Shown here: positions 1 to 11,783 of the stretch, one piece after another | How the letters are laid out: each line of letters opens with the position of its first letter | Numbering within the stretch: the stretch's first letter is position 1 | Assembly: GCF_000002235.5 (NCBI RefSeq) | Contig: NW_022145604.1 | Coordinates: 28,493,291-28,557,290 of the forward strand | Direction: 5' to 3' | Length of the DNA stretch: 64,000 bases | Source: Strongylocentrotus purpuratus | Lineage: Eukaryota; Echinodermata; Echinoidea; Camarodonta; Strongylocentrotidae | Position numbers and translations under genes: made by a program | Notes under the pieces: generated by a model | What the model saw: only the letters and a program-made list of their open reading frames with translations | Databases searched by the model: none | Told to the model about the DNA's origin: nothing

Positions 1-590
1 CAATTTATACATAAAAGTTGAAATAAAAGTATTGCTTGTTTTACAATTTGTGTCAAAAAGGCTTTAAAGCATATTATCTTTTGACTGAGAATAATAAAGT
101 GGGTCAATCAGAACACCCCCTCCCCCTTCTCCAAATAATCTTTGTTGCAGATGAGGTGTGCTATTGTGACGTCAGAGGCAAAGTTTTGGTTATTTAAGTT
201 TAGCCGTAGAGGGCAGTAGCGAGTTTGTTGGGCAAACTAAATCACATTGTTGTAGTGTGTTATCGGCACTCAAAGTGCACCATTTTGGGGGTATTTTTAC
301 ACTAGCCCAATTTCTTGTGAGTATATTCACTGACCTCCATTTGTTTTAATATAATGACTATTGTTGTGTTTGATGCTATTGGTGATAAAAATGGAGAAAT
401 ATAAGTGGTGCATAATCAAGTAAGGAAATTGTTGCACACGTATGTAAATTCACGTTGTGTGTTGGAGTGCTGTTGTGTATAAAGTCATCGGGTTAGAAAG
501 AAGCTCAGTAAACGTAAAGAAAACAGATATGAATATGACAGAAATTGTGTATTATTATTAGTTTCAGTGGATTATGTTAGAAATGTATGC
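1..590. other. Intron, no feature recognised
   Basis: This should be intron of the host gene. I see no exon-like module, inverted repeat or tandem repeat, only AT-rich unique-looking sequence with a short C-rich run near 115-130. Confidence 0.4.
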
Positions 591-595
591 ACAGT

Positions 596-700
596 ATGCG
601 CAAATTATAAGATCAAGTTTGAGTTTGAAATGGAGTCAAACACAGCATCTCATCAATGAATTGTTCGACTGTTCCAAACTTGATCTTATAATTTGCGCAT
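596..700. repeat. Perfect 26-bp inverted repeat with 53-bp loop
   Basis: Positions 596-621 and 675-700 are exact reverse complements (starting ATGCGCAAATTATAAG and ending CTTATAATTTGCGCAT). It lies in the intron 3' of CCP 5. It could be a tiny foldback element or the scar of one; no target duplication is evident. Confidence 0.85.
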
Positions 701-890
701 TACTTGAAAGAAAAATTCGCTAAACGGCATGCTGCAATTGGCAGCGATTGAAGAGCAGTTGTATATGTCATGGGGGTGGGGTAGGTGGGGGTGGCCTTCA
801 ATTTGTGTAACATCTCTGGAATGACCCACACCATAGTATTGCTTTGACTTCTTCTGAATCAAATGTATGTAAGATAACAATTACGTTCAC

Positions 891-1085
891 CTTCACATTC
901 TGGAATGGGTTGGAGCCATGATCCATCGAGGCCACACTGAATGACTTCATCACCATTGAGTGCGTATCCTTCGGTGCAGCTAAAGGAACAAGTCTCGTTG
1001 ACTGGGACATCAGGGGAATTGGCACACAATGTGTCATCACTAACTTTCAAGATCCCGTACAAAGGTGGCCTGTCACAAGTTTGCA
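891..1085 (-). CDS. Exon: CCP/sushi domain 5 (six-cysteine type)
   Basis: A 195-bp exon with a tttgcag acceptor and a gtgaac donor, phase 1 on both sides. It reads TCDRPPLYGILKVS, then CSFSCTEGYALNGDE, and ends GSWLQPIPECE, a clear CCP module with six cysteines. Its donor is followed by in-frame stops within the intron, so the protein continues in exons to the left of the window. Confidence 0.93.
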
Positions 1086-1724
1086 CTGCAAAGAAAGGGA
1101 TTGGTTATCTTTGTCTCAGATTCCTGGATTTAGATCATGCTGCAACCATAATTATAAACCTTTAGGTCAGGCAGGAATCCCATGACGTTTACAAGCTGAT
1201 TGCTCGTCTGATTATCAAGATATTTATGATTGGAATTTCAAAAAACATTTTCCCAACAGTTTTTATAACACTACAGTCTATTGGGGGAAATGAGTATGGT
1301 AAAACTGGTCATTCAAAGATTTTTACTTTTTGAGGCACTTCATGATCATTTTGAAGCACAATTCTTCTTGGGCTTCAATAAGTACACCATATCACAGACG
1401 CTGATAACACGTAGGGCCAAGCATATATCTCAGTTTTGGCATTGTCAAACAATGCCTTTAAGGCAGTGAGTTCTAGAAATTATGTGCAGCTTCTGCAAAA
1501 ACTGTTGCAGTTCTCGTCCTTGATTCGATCATCCCATATTGCAATGAGATGATAATGGACAAAGATTATCTCCCAATACAGGGCATGTAAAAAAAAATAT
1601 AGAAAAATAAAAAAACTTTCTTCAGAACTGACTTCCATGGAAATAGACTCCTGATATATTTTGTTTGAACTTATAACTCTTCATTTTCAGTTTGGGAACA
1701 TGTATTTCATGCTGAATAACTAAC

Positions 1725-1916
1725 CTTCACAAATGGGCATGTCACCAAACCATACACCCTCATGAGTCTTTGGGGGAACTGTACAATGCAGTACACTATC
1801 CGTAATCATGTACCCCGTGGAACACTCGTAAAGACACGACGAAGAAACCCTTGTTTCGCAAATACCAAAAGAAAATTTGCCATTCAGAAGTGCAGGTGCT
1901 GGAAGACAGTGGATTT
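1725..1916 (-). CDS. Exon: CCP/sushi domain 4 (six-cysteine type)
   Basis: A 192-bp exon with a gttgcag acceptor and a gttagt donor, phase 1 on both sides. It reads IHCLPAPALLNGKF, has the core CLYECSTGYMITD, and ends GVWFGDMPICE. The six cysteines and the G.W....P.C ending identify a CCP module. It follows CCP 3 after a 6.6-kb intron that contains LINE, SINE and inverted-repeat elements. Confidence 0.92.
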
Positions 1917-2559
1917 CTGCAACAGAATAGAAAACATCACAGAACAAATGTGAATCTCGAAATGGTTGGAATCGCTTTTATCATTTTTGCGTTCATAAAT
2001 ATAAGATGTTGTAGTCTTCAGTGGACTAAATTCTTGATTTAGGATGCAAATTTCGTGATTTTAAGCATTGACAGGGTGATTATGTTAGTATTGAATCTAC
2101 TTTACTTCTCTTTTGCAAAGGGTATGTAATGTTACGAGATGAGGTGTAATACCTTAGTTACACCGATGCCAGACCGACATAGGGGTAATGTAATTTTTTA
2201 GTCGGTCTGTGGAGAAGCAACCAACGAAGGAGAAAGTGGACCCACCCTATGACACGTCACAGACTATAGAATCAAATTCACGGAATACATGGAATAACTC
2301 TGGCAAGGTTGTATACGAGAGTGCAACGGACCGCTCTGAGGATGTCTTCAGCACCGACATGTATGAGGATCCTACGCTAAGCGACACCTCCCCGCCTCAG
2401 CTACCACCAAATGTTGAAAGTCTTCTCAAAGCCATAACCTAAAGATTTGAGCAAATGCTACACAAGTCTGTCGACAAGGTCATCTGTTGTAGCGTAGTAG
2501 TGGCGCCTCAGGTTACACTGTGTGAGAGCTCTCCATGTTTTCATTAACTTTTCCATTAC

Positions 2560-3000
2560 TATTGATTTTGTCAGAATTTTCTTTCTTTATTATTATTTTT
2601 ATTTATTTCACCCCAACTTTTTTGTGCAGAGCATACGGTAACTCCATGATCTGTCAAATCAATTTCTTTCAATTTTGGCACAGTCATAGGTCAATGTGAG
2701 AAGATGTGTCTCCAATATTTTCACGTTCATTAGGTCATCGTGATGTCATCCAGGCGCCAATTTGTGAAATTTTCTGAAAATCAATTCATGATCATATTTT
2801 CATAACAGAAAGTCAATTATCATTCATATTTATCACGATTAAGGTCAATGTCCATCCGGTTAAATTCAAGTCAATAAACGCGCGTGTAAATCTGTGCGTC
2901 AGTGCGCACGCACATTTTTTAAATGCTCCAATCGTCTCAAATTAGTTTTGGATATTACGTGTTAGGCCATTTCGAGCATTTTGAGTCACGTAATCGGCAA
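2560..3000 (-). repeat. Repeat fragment shared in inverted form with 6590-6880
   Basis: The stretch with gcgcacgcacattttttaaa, AATGCTCCAAT and TTTCGAGCATTTT matches the reverse complement of 6590-6690. The tcatcgtgatgtcatccagg segment near 2735 matches the reverse of 6800-6830. It is therefore another copy of the internal sequence of the 5163-7054 element, inserted between ORF1-like and endonuclease parts of the LINE. Confidence 0.6.
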
Positions 3001-4010
3001 CCACAGCAAATTCTCCCATCCATCATGTTGCTTAATGCAATGTCACTTTCTAACAAAGTCGATGACCTTCTAGCAGTGGTTGATACACTGTGTAAGGATG
3101 TTCATTTGATTGCAGTGACGGAGACATGGTTTTCAGAAGAAAACCTGCTTCTGCACGTACTCTTCAAGGATATGAACAGTTCCATCATGATCAAGAAAGC
3201 ACTGGTGGAGGCGTGGCACTTTATGTACGTGAGGACATGAATGCTACTCGAGTCTTTGATGACATTGTCCCTCTACATCTAGAAGTTCTGAGGGTCAGGT
3301 TGAGATCATATGTCTTCCAACCATAGATAGGGAGGAAGTCTACAAACGGCTCAAAAGGTTGAATGCATCGAAGGCTGGACACATACCCCACTGATGTCCC
3401 CATTTGACTCTTAAAGGAGTTTGCGTATGAACTGTTATTAACCCTGCCCATCATCTTCAATAACTGTCTTAACAATGGTCACTTCCCAAGCTCTTGGAAA
3501 ACTGCATCAGTGTGTCCTGTTCCGAAGACATCACCAACAGTCACAGAGTACAATCAGCTTCGGCCAATTTTGATCATACCGATTATAGCACATGTTTTTG
3601 AAGGCTTCCTGGCAGAATGAGTGATGGCTGATATCAAACACCAAATCGATCCAAAGCAATTTGGTAATATGAAAGGCAGCTCTGCGTCACATTACCTAGT
3701 CAGCCTGCTTGATGATCTCCAACGGGGCTTAGATAAGCCAAGTCATCATGCCACGATTTGTACAATCGACTTCATGAAGGCCTTTGACCTCATCGACCAT
3801 ACAAAGGCTCTACAGAAGCTGATTCAACTGGATGTGATAGGTTGTTTTCTCACGCAACGTACGCAGACAACTCGATATTGCGGTACATTGTCATCTGAGC
3901 AAGAGCTATCGTGTGGGGTTCCACAGGGAACCAAACTTGGTCCGGTAATCTTCCTAATTATGATCAACGATGCCGCCGAGACTAGCTCGAAGAGATGGAA
4001 GTATGTTAAT

Positions 4011-4268
4011 AATAATAATAATCATTTAAAGTCCACTCCAAATTTTATTAAACCGAAAATGGAAATTCTTTTTGCCCAATTGATCGTGAGCCCGGCAGCC
4101 ACTGAGCAGCGCCAGATCGACGTTGCTCTATCCCCTTATGTTGAACGCCAAACAAGGTAGCAGCAACTCCCGTCTTTTAACGTCTTTTGGTATGACGTGG
4201 CCGGGGTTCGAACCCACGACCTCCCGGTTGTGAGGCGGACGCTCTACTGACTGAGCCAAAACACCTGT
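4011..4268 (-). mobile_element. tRNA-derived SINE inserted in LINE reverse transcriptase
   Basis: Read on the minus strand, 4200-4256 resembles a tRNA head: an A-box-like TGGCTCAGTCAGTAGAGCG and a B-box-like GGGTTCGAACCCC, with CAC in the anticodon position (Val-like). The plus-strand left side has an (aat)n run at 4008-4020, the SINE tail in reverse. The LINE reading resumes immediately after it, and an ATGTT near both ends may be the target duplication. Confidence 0.75.
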
Positions 4269-5245
4269 AAATGTTGATGACGTAACTATTGTTGAAGTTG
4301 TCCATAAAGCAGAGTCAGGTCATTTACAGTCTCATGTGGATGCTCTTTCTGCATGGAGTGGGTTGAATTCAATGAAACCAAACCTGAAAAATGTAAGGTG
4401 ATGTATGTAAGTTTCCTGGTAATGGTCCACCTTCACCAGTGATTTGAAGATTGAAGAGGAATGAAGTTCCAACCAATGATTATGTGCTAATATACACAAT
4501 GTATATCAGACCATTGATGGAATATTGTACACCAGTGTGGAGCAGTAGCCTGACAACACAGTAGTCAGATAGCATAGAGCGGGTACAGCGTAGGTGTCTC
4601 AGGATGATATCATACCCTGATCAGCATCACTATGAGGAACTCCTGAGCAGTTTCGGCATTCCCTCCCTTGCCAGGCGATGAAATGACTTTCTCAGTTACC
4701 AACTTTGCCAAATCAATCCTTGTCTCCTCGCGACACCGTGATTTGCTTCCAGCTGAACGGCAGCATTTCTCGCAAGGTGGGCTTAGGAATTCCAACCACC
4801 TACACATTCCTTATGCAAGAACTAAACGATACAGAAAATCAAGTGTCCCCACACTTGTTGAACTGGTCAATGCTCAGTTGTAGATTAATGTATCCTATAT
4901 TTATGTATTTGTAATAAATATTTTTAGAGTTTTGGGTTTTGTTACTTTGTTAAACTATATTTAAGATCGGTCCCAAAATCAAAATATCGTGCACATATTC
5001 TTCATTTTTCTAAGAAATTTAGCTTTGATCTACTTTTTAAAAAAGTTGTTCTTAAACTACCGTGTATAATTCTGCTGTAATAACTCAATTGTAACTTAAC
5101 TTCAGTTTACAATGTAATGTGAAAACTAAAAAAAACTAGAAATTTAATTCGTCATGGGGACGAATTAGGTGGTCTGTCTTCAAGTCTTATGAGAGATTAT
5201 AATATTTACTATATTGAGAAAGGGAGAAGTTATATAGACATGTAA

Positions 5246-5345
5246 ACAATGATGATCATCATGATGATCATGATGATGATGATCTTGATAGTAATGGGGA
5301 TGACGATGATGATGATCATGATGATCATGATGATGTTGATGATTA
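5246..5345. repeat. (GAT)n/(ATC)n microsatellite
   Basis: Imperfect GAT/ATC triplets. The minus-strand open frame rich in His and Asp that covers them is a by-product. Confidence 0.9.
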
Positions 5346-5689
5346 TCATCAACAGACCACGATGACATCAGACTGAACAAAATTAGAGAAGATTTAGATA
5401 GCGTATAGTCTCAGCAACAACATACTCAAAAATCAACAAAAACCAAGCAGAAATAACAGCGATATTGCTCGCAAAAGACAAGAATGTAGAATCCAGATTT
5501 GAGAAAAAGTCATCTCCCATAAGGATTACACGCCAAAAGTAATGGATCTAGTGATAATAGGGTAATAATAAAGTAAATATGGTTGTTTATTACATTATTT
5601 GCAATTGTACGTGTTTTAATATTCAAAGGAGATGGTAGAGTGAAAGGTCAAAAAGAAAAAAAAGTGAAGAAAAAAAATTGTTGGAGACG

Positions 5690-5760
5690 CCCGGACTCGA
5701 ACCAGGGACCTCGAGGTCGGAAGTCAAGTGCGTTACCGATATACCAAAACATTTCCCATA
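5690..5760 (-). repeat. tRNA-like segment (degenerate)
   Basis: On the minus strand it reads a D-arm-like GGTATATCGGTAACGC and a B-box-like GGTTCGAGTCC followed by CGGGCGTCTCC. The anticodon stem pairs poorly and no clean acceptor stem forms, so it looks like a tRNA-derived SINE head rather than a working tRNA gene. Confidence 0.5.
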
Positions 5761-7059
5761 GAGATTACACGTAAACGGAAAATGGAATTATCAAATCCCA
5801 CTTTGTATGTGAGATATGAGCATGATCCCGGCATCTGATCGAGAAATAAAGGGCACACTTGTGATAGCTTATTGTCTCAGCTACAACACACTCAAAGCTC
5901 AGCGTAAACAAAGATAAAACGACGGAGATATGGCTCGCGAAAGACGAGAATGTAGAATCCAGTTTTGAGAAAAAGTCATGTCCCATAGAGAATACACGCA
6001 AAATGTGAAAAATTGACATGCCTCCTTTAATCGCAAAAATACGCCATGATACCATTGTCAAAATGAAATATCGTGGTGACTGCTTTTGTAGAGAATATTC
6101 TCAGGTAGAACATATCAAAATTTGAAAGAAAATTGATCAATATTTAAAAAGATACAATCAATTTTCCAAAAATCTGCTGACGTCATAATATGCAAATTAA
6201 AATTTTGAGTTCGGAGGCCATTATGATGACGTCATGAGTTAATTGAGGGTCAAATTACACATGAAATCATATCTCCAACTCATGCTTTTTCCAACCATGA
6301 TATAAAAATTGGGATCAATTGATTATCTGAAGAGCTATTTTGATTCTTAAAATGTCATGTTTTTGATCAAATTTGCATTATATTTCCCATAGCAGCACGC
6401 GCGGATTTTGAACTTTGACGCGCGCTCACGGCCTTATGAAAGGTCAAGAGTGACTGAAATTAATGTAAATTGTCATTTACGGTAAGAGGAATCTAAATCA
6501 TGTAAAAAAAATTAAATTTGACTTTTTACGCGCGCTGTGAGCGCGCGCAACGCGCGCGGGGACACTTACGGACGGAAAATTTTGAAATGCTTAAAATGAC
6601 CTGAAACGTGTGCAAACAAAATTTGGGACGAATTGGAGCATTTTAAAAATTTTAAGCGGGCGTACGTGCGCGTCGAGGTGCGCGCACGAATTTTGTTGAC
6701 ATTTTTAGTTGACCTTTGACCGGAAGTTGATGTATACTAAATATGGTTTATTTTTGATTACTCGTTATTGAGATATGATAATGACCTGATTTTTACAAAA
6801 TGGCGCCTGGATGACGTCACGATGACCCCATGAACTTGAAAAAGGTTTCGGGAACTTCATATCATAGGGCCTGATGACTAGCAGAAATTTGAAGGAAATT
6901 GACCAGGTCGAGTTCGAGTAAACGTATACACAAAAAAAGTGTACGGAATAAATAAAAATAAATAAAGAAAGAATAAAGAATAAAGAATAAAGAATAAAGA
7001 AAGAAAATTCTAACGAAATCAATAGGTGATCTGTCATCGACAGACCACCTAATTATAAG

Positions 7060-7535
7060 AATTTGTGTATGCTCATAGGCATTATACATCACTTTATATG
7101 ATATGCTTTAATGGTATATTTGTAATGTAATAATTCCATTCAATATAATTTGACCTAATCTGTCCCAAAACAGACGAACCTGCATGTATACTTTTTCAGT
7201 TTATGGAGCTCATTTTAACAATTGCAATATAATTATTTCCTCTCTATATTGTTTTAGATTATGATTAATTGCAATAATTGGTTCAACATTTCAAGTTACT
7301 TTTATTCATCCATCTACTAGTAACATCATTAGCAAAATATGTATATAGCTTGAGGTATGAACAATTATGATGACTTTATTTTTTATCATTTTGATTGTAC
7401 ATGTATGATCATCCTGCGTTTATGCACATTTTATTTGAACATTGCATTATTGGTCCTTTAGACTACTGCATTGTAAATTGTATATGTTGAATTGTTGATA
7501 TTAATAAACCGATATTGAATTGATTTGAATTGAAT
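7060..7535 (+). other. AT-rich stretch, possible LINE 3' tail
   Basis: No coding sequence is seen. It ends in ttaataaaccgatattgaat followed by short TTGAAT repeats, like the 3' tail of some LINEs, directly before the ORF1 fragment. Confidence 0.35.
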
Positions 7536-7539
7536 CAAG

Positions 7540-8400
7540 ATGCTTCAAGTTGTTGAGGATAGTTTTGCAGCTTCTCTGGAATTCGAGCTCAAGCGAATAG
7601 ATGAGCTCTTTCTTCATCGTCAGCGCGTTGAATCAGAGTTTTCTGAGTTAGAGGCTGAAGTATCTAAGCTAAGAAAAGAAGTGAGCGAGCATAATGCCTA
7701 GGTCAGATTTGCTCTACGGCTAGGATACGGTGGTTGTATGCCCCTGAAATCTAGATATTCTTACGGCGGCCGCAGATAATCTGCTGTGGCCTCAGGGTCA
7801 CCCTAGGGCGTATCCCTATCTTTACAGGCCATACGGGTCGCCGTAGGATTATTACTGTTTACATTTCTAGGTTCGCCGTAGCAGCCATGCCGTAGAGCGG
7901 TTCCATGGCGACCGTATATCGGTCATAGTGTAGCCTTACGTTTGATATACTCCAGGAGTGAAGCGAAAGCATTAGTCTGGCCGCACCTTGCGGCTACCTT
8001 GCATCTGCCTTAGTATTTGTCAAAAAGCTACGGCTGCCGCAGGGACGCCCTAAGGCGACCGTGCGTCATCACTTCAAAGGCCGTACGGCAGTCGCAGATT
8101 TCCTGTCTCCACATTTTCAAAATACGCCGTGCGGCTACCTCAACATATTTGAACGCTACCTTATGTGACCGTGGGAATGCTGCGGCGGTTCTATAGTTGC
8201 TATTGGCCGTAGATATTTTAGACCGCACGGTCGCCGCGGCAAATGTGACCTAGGCATTAGGAAGCAGCTAACAAAAATGAAAGATTCAGTAGGAGAAACA
8301 ACATCAGGTTGGTCGGCATCTCCGAAGCTGTAGCTAACCAAAAGGATGACTGCATCGGGATCGTTGAAGGAATCATTGGCAGCAAGTTTGCAATCAAGTA
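7540..8400 (+). mobile_element. L1-type LINE ORF1 fragment, interrupted
   Basis: From the ATG at 7540 a coiled-coil segment reads ELKRIDELFLHRQRVESEF and then ELEAEVSKLRKEVSEHN. After an inserted element (7692-8259) the frame resumes with FSRRNNIRLVGISE and CIGIVEGIIG, the hallmark RRNNIR motif of L1-like ORF1 proteins at the border of coiled coil and RRM. Only this part of ORF1 is left. It ends near 8400, less than 100 bp from the donor of CCP exon 3. Confidence 0.78.
7692..8259. mobile_element. GC-rich inverted-repeat element (about 568 bp)
   Basis: The 21-bp ends (7692-7712 and 8239-8259) are inverted with one mismatch; the core is TGCCTAGGTCACATTTGC. The interior is rich in variants of CCGTACGGC/CCGTGCGGC, giving many short hairpins. 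It splits an L1-type ORF1, which shows it arrived later. Its ends resemble those of 63184-63517 (both have GGTCACATT), so both may belong to one MITE superfamily. Confidence 0.75.
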
Positions 8401-8487
8401 GTTGTGGATTTCCTGCTGGTTACTGGACACCTTTCCCCATAACTTTGTTGCAATTGACCTGGTCATTACATTTGTATATCAATTTAC

Positions 8488-8688
8488 CTTTACAATGTGG
8501 AGTGAGAACTAGATTGGACCACTCTCCTTGCTTGGAATTCAGTCCGCTGCTTTCGCATATGGCATGGTCATCGCCCTCAAGGTAGTATCCAGCAGAGCAG
8601 GAAAAACGGCAGAAAGAGCCTCTACGAGATCCATGGCTGCAAGAGGCATGTAGACCTACTTGGAAAGGTATAGGCTCACAACGGATCT
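8488..8688 (-). CDS. Exon: CCP/sushi domain 3 (six-cysteine type)
   Basis: A 201-bp exon after a tttgcag acceptor and before a gtaaat donor, phase 1 on both sides. It reads IRCEPIPFQVG, then CRFSCSAGYYLEGDD, and ends GEWSNLVLTPHCK. Six cysteines are arranged as in its sister domains. It joins in frame to the HYR exon 34.6 kb away. The end of an L1-type ORF1 fragment (about 8400) lies less than 100 bp past its donor, so the donor context has narrowly escaped disruption. Confidence 0.9.
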
Positions 8689-8699
8689 CTGCAAAGATA

Positions 8700-9220
8700 A
8701 TATTGAAACCAAGGAAGAAAAGATAACAATCTTAATCCTTTGAGAGCGAGCCCGCGCACAGCGATTGTTTCCCCTGTGACGGAGCGATTTCGGTTACATC
8801 GCCAGTAATGGAAAATTTGGCGGTGCTTTCTACTTTCATTGCGCCTCATTCAGTCATTTTCGTGATTTTTAGTAAATGTAAAAATGAAAGATCAGACTTT
8901 TTCCTTTCTAAAAATGTAAGTTTTGTTTATCGTTACGAAAAATAAAGTCTGTTATTTTTGAGGGGAATTGCCGTCTTATTTTGCTGAAGCTTCACGTCTT
9001 TCCTTTTCTATACACTCACAATACAAATTGCGTAAGCACCGCCGCACGCGCAGATCGGTCGATATCTCCATTCATTTCCCCATTGTCAATGATTGTCGTC
9101 TGCTAAAGCTCGGCCGATTATCAACCGAGCCATAAATAATAGGCCTAAGCCTTCGTTTTACATGGGTTTTCGACACATTTTGTAACTACATATTCTGACC
9201 AACATTATGCTATGATCTAC
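8700..9220. other. Intron, no feature recognised
   Basis: Near-unique AT-rich sequence of the host intron; nothing gene-like and no repeat partner was noticed in the window. Confidence 0.35.
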
Positions 9221-9224
9221 ACTA

Positions 9225-9853
9225 AATAATAATAATAATACATAACATTTATTAGGCGCTTAATACTGATGTTTCTAAGCGCACAGTGTTCTGATTAAGA
9301 GAAGACTATAACCCGTAGAATTAAATTAGAAGAAAAAGCAAAAATACAAACGTAACATAGATAAGGTAAGAAAAACAGTGGCAATCAACTAAATAAAGAC
9401 AAATATGGTGCGCACCTCCATTGACCGACGCACAACTGCAATTTACAATTTGAAAAGATAGGTTTTGAGTAGAGATTTGAATTGAGATACAGAGGGGGCG
9501 CAGTGAATAAAGGCGGGCAGTTTGTTCCAGAGAGCGGGGGCAATAACTGAAAAGGCGCGGTCACCATACCGGGTGTTAGTGCGGGGTCCAGGTGTTAACA
9601 GTAATGTGGAAGATGAACGAAGTGTTCGTGACGACGTACGGGAACGTAAGGATATGAGATCGGAAAAGTAAGAGGGGGCTAAGCCATTGATAGCTTTGTA
9701 GCACAGGAGAAGAATTTTGAAGGATATGCGGTGGTGAATTTTAAGCCAATGTAGTGAGTTCAATATTGGAGTTATGTGCTCTGATTTACGCGAGAGAGTC
9801 ACAAGCCGAGCAGCGCTATTCTGTACCCTTTGAAGTGGGACTAGATGTGACTA
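9225..9853 (-). mobile_element. 3' end of an L2/CR1-like LINE
   Basis: The minus strand encodes the far C-terminus of a LINE ORF2: VPLQRVQNSAARLV, then HITPILNSLHWLKIHHRISF, then CYKAINGLAPSYFSDL and ALWNKLPAFI, ending FKSLLKTYLFKL. These motifs are typical of the post-RT region in L2/CR1-like elements. The tail ends in (ATT)n at 9225-9240. The copy is 5' truncated; the last 120 codons are open, so it is fairly young. Confidence 0.85.
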
Positions 9854-9859
9854 AATGCC

Positions 9860-11780
9860 CTTTCTTTTAAGTGTGCAAATCAAATATAGGACTATTTGGG
9901 AAATGAATTTTGAGATGAACATAGTTTTATTCTCGAAAACAAAAATAATATTTACTTTGAATGCTTTCGACATTGTTTCTCATAATTTGAAATATTAATT
10001 TTGTTTTAGTTTTTGCCTCCCGCTTAATTTTGTTTATTTTTCTCTATCTATACATCTCTTAAAACCCAATTTTGATATGAGGTTGCTGTATCAATAAAAT
10101 ATTTATTTAATTTTTGTACCCATATTTGAATTGTTTTGTTTGTAATGGAAAGAGCTAAATCAATGACAGAGATTACAACAAAATCATAATTCATCACAAT
10201 CATCTCTCTCTCTCTTCTATCGATTTATCTATCTATCTCTGTCTGTCTATGTCTGTCTCTCTGTCTCCCTCCTCCCCCTCCCTCTCTGAATACGTCAGGA
10301 ATTTCGTGAAATTGGAATTGTGCTTCAGTGTGTTTTATTTCCGCATCGCGTTGTTGTTGTGGTTTTTTTTTTAAAGGGTGTGGCTAATAAGGAGTTAATC
10401 GCCGTAGTCTTGGTAGTCTTTTATTTATTCGAAAATAAATGATATTGAAAATATAGTAATTCATTTTATGTTATGAAACAATAAAGAAAGAAGTGCAAAC
10501 AACGTGAGAATTCAATTTATTTGTCTTCGTCCCTATCTGTGTTCTCGTTCAACATATCGTGTAAATAAAACTTTGATAATCCTCATTTCAAGATTAGTCC
10601 CGTAGATGGCATGTACATGTAAACCGGTACATGAAATGATGATGATGATGCTTACAATATTTTAATAAAATAGTAATGATAATAAAAATTATTTTTCTTC
10701 ATCTTGCACTCACTTTTCTTCATTGCCAGAAAACTTGTTTTTATGTTGCCTTGCATTTTTTTTCTTCAACAATGGTAGCATCTTTGCCCGGAAAAGTCTC
10801 ATATTCGTGGCTATACAGCCGCAGTTGCTCAAGACAAGAGTGATATTCCGTGGGGAGAGAGAGGAAGAGTAAGGGGTCGTTTTTCAGAACATAACATTTG
10901 AACATTTCATATGCCCGCTCAAACCAAGACCGGCTTTAGGTTGATCAAGATATTTTACTCAAACCTGCTCTAAAATGGTTACATGCCCTCGTAAAGGTAT
11001 ATAAGTTAGAGTGGTTGTTTGTATTGTCATGTAGATTGACCTATTGACCTACGTTTAGGCTTACATCCTTTGCTTTCAAAACGCTAAACTTCCAGAGTAG
11101 TTACTTCTTTACAATCTTTCATAAAAGAGGTCCATACATGAATGATTCGCTAAATTTTATCGGTCAAGTTTATAAAATGAACAACGTATTGTCATGTTAA
11201 TACCCTACATCGATAAGGCTTAAATTAGTGTATGATGAAAAAAATGCCACACCGGTAGGGTAGATAAATATAAATAAGAAATCAGGGTCGAAATCGAACT
11301 GATAATACGACCCGTAATACGAATATCTGAAATGCGGAAGGGTGCATACTGAACTTGGAAGTAGCGTCAAGCAAGAATCCTGGCAAGAATATACAACGGA
11401 CGCACGCGTACGCGTCCGTCTCCAGCTGTACGGGTATTTCGGGCCTTTTTTCAATCCGAACACTAAGTTAGAGGAAAGTTGAAATGATATCACTTTTTCT
11501 CGATTTTTTACTACGTAACTATATTATTTTTTTAATAGATGAGATGAATAAATATATCTAAATAATAATTCAAAGAACTTTAGCACATAATAGCTAATAA
11601 TAAGCTGGAAAACTTTGTCAACATATTAGGGATACTATCTCCGTTTCTGTAGAAGCCCGTCGTCACAGACTTAACAACTCGCTCGGCTTCTGATGAAGCC
11701 CATCGTCTCCAAAGTGTTAAGTTAATATCTTGATTATGTTCCATCAAATCTTCATAAAAAAAATGCAACTGGCTACATGA
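9860..11780. other. Intron, simple repeats only
   Basis: Pyrimidine-rich simple sequence at about 10203-10285 (CT, CTAT, CTGT motifs) and a short (atg)n near 10637. Otherwise AT-rich sequence with no gene-like frame. Confidence 0.4.
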
Positions 11781-11783
11781 GGT

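Larger units (their letters stand above)
2160..4920 (+). mobile_element. Decayed CR1/Jockey-like LINE
   Basis: Scattered plus-strand frames belong to one non-LTR retrotransposon. At 2209-2442 is a possible ORF1-like piece. At 3030-3240 lies an endonuclease start (NAMSLSNKVDDL, then LIAVTETWFS). From about 3340 the reverse transcriptase begins (YKRLKRLNASKAG, WKTASVCPVPK). At 3621-3980 follow palm motifs (TIDFMKAFDLIDH, CGVPQGTKLGPV). At 4270-4390 the frame resumes with VDDVTIVE and HVDALSAWSGLNS. At 4500-4700 is the C-terminal region (YIRPLMEYCTPVWSS, IERVQRRCLRMISY). Frames are broken by several stops and shifts, and most of the endonuclease is missing. Two insertions interrupt it: an unrelated repeat (about 2490-2990) and a SINE (4011-4268). 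A polyadenylation-like aataaa near 4913 marks the 3' end. Confidence 0.75.
5163..7054. mobile_element. 1.9-kb inverted-repeat transposon, non-autonomous
   Basis: The ends are a perfect 16-bp inverted repeat, AATTAGGTGGTCTGTC at 5163-5178 and its complement at 7039-7054. AATT may instead be a 4-bp target duplication with AGGTGGTCTGTC as the terminus. Inside are a (gat)n microsatellite (5246-5345), two related blocks (5399-5542 and 5862-6015), a tRNA-like stretch on the minus strand (5690-5760) and a CG-rich block with gcgcgc motifs (6400-6690). No transposase frame is visible. Its internal sequence recurs inverted at 2560-3000. Confidence 0.7.

Noticed and set aside
5180-5380. His/Asp-rich minus frame resembling a metal-binding peptide
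   Set aside because: (GAT)n microsatellite translation.
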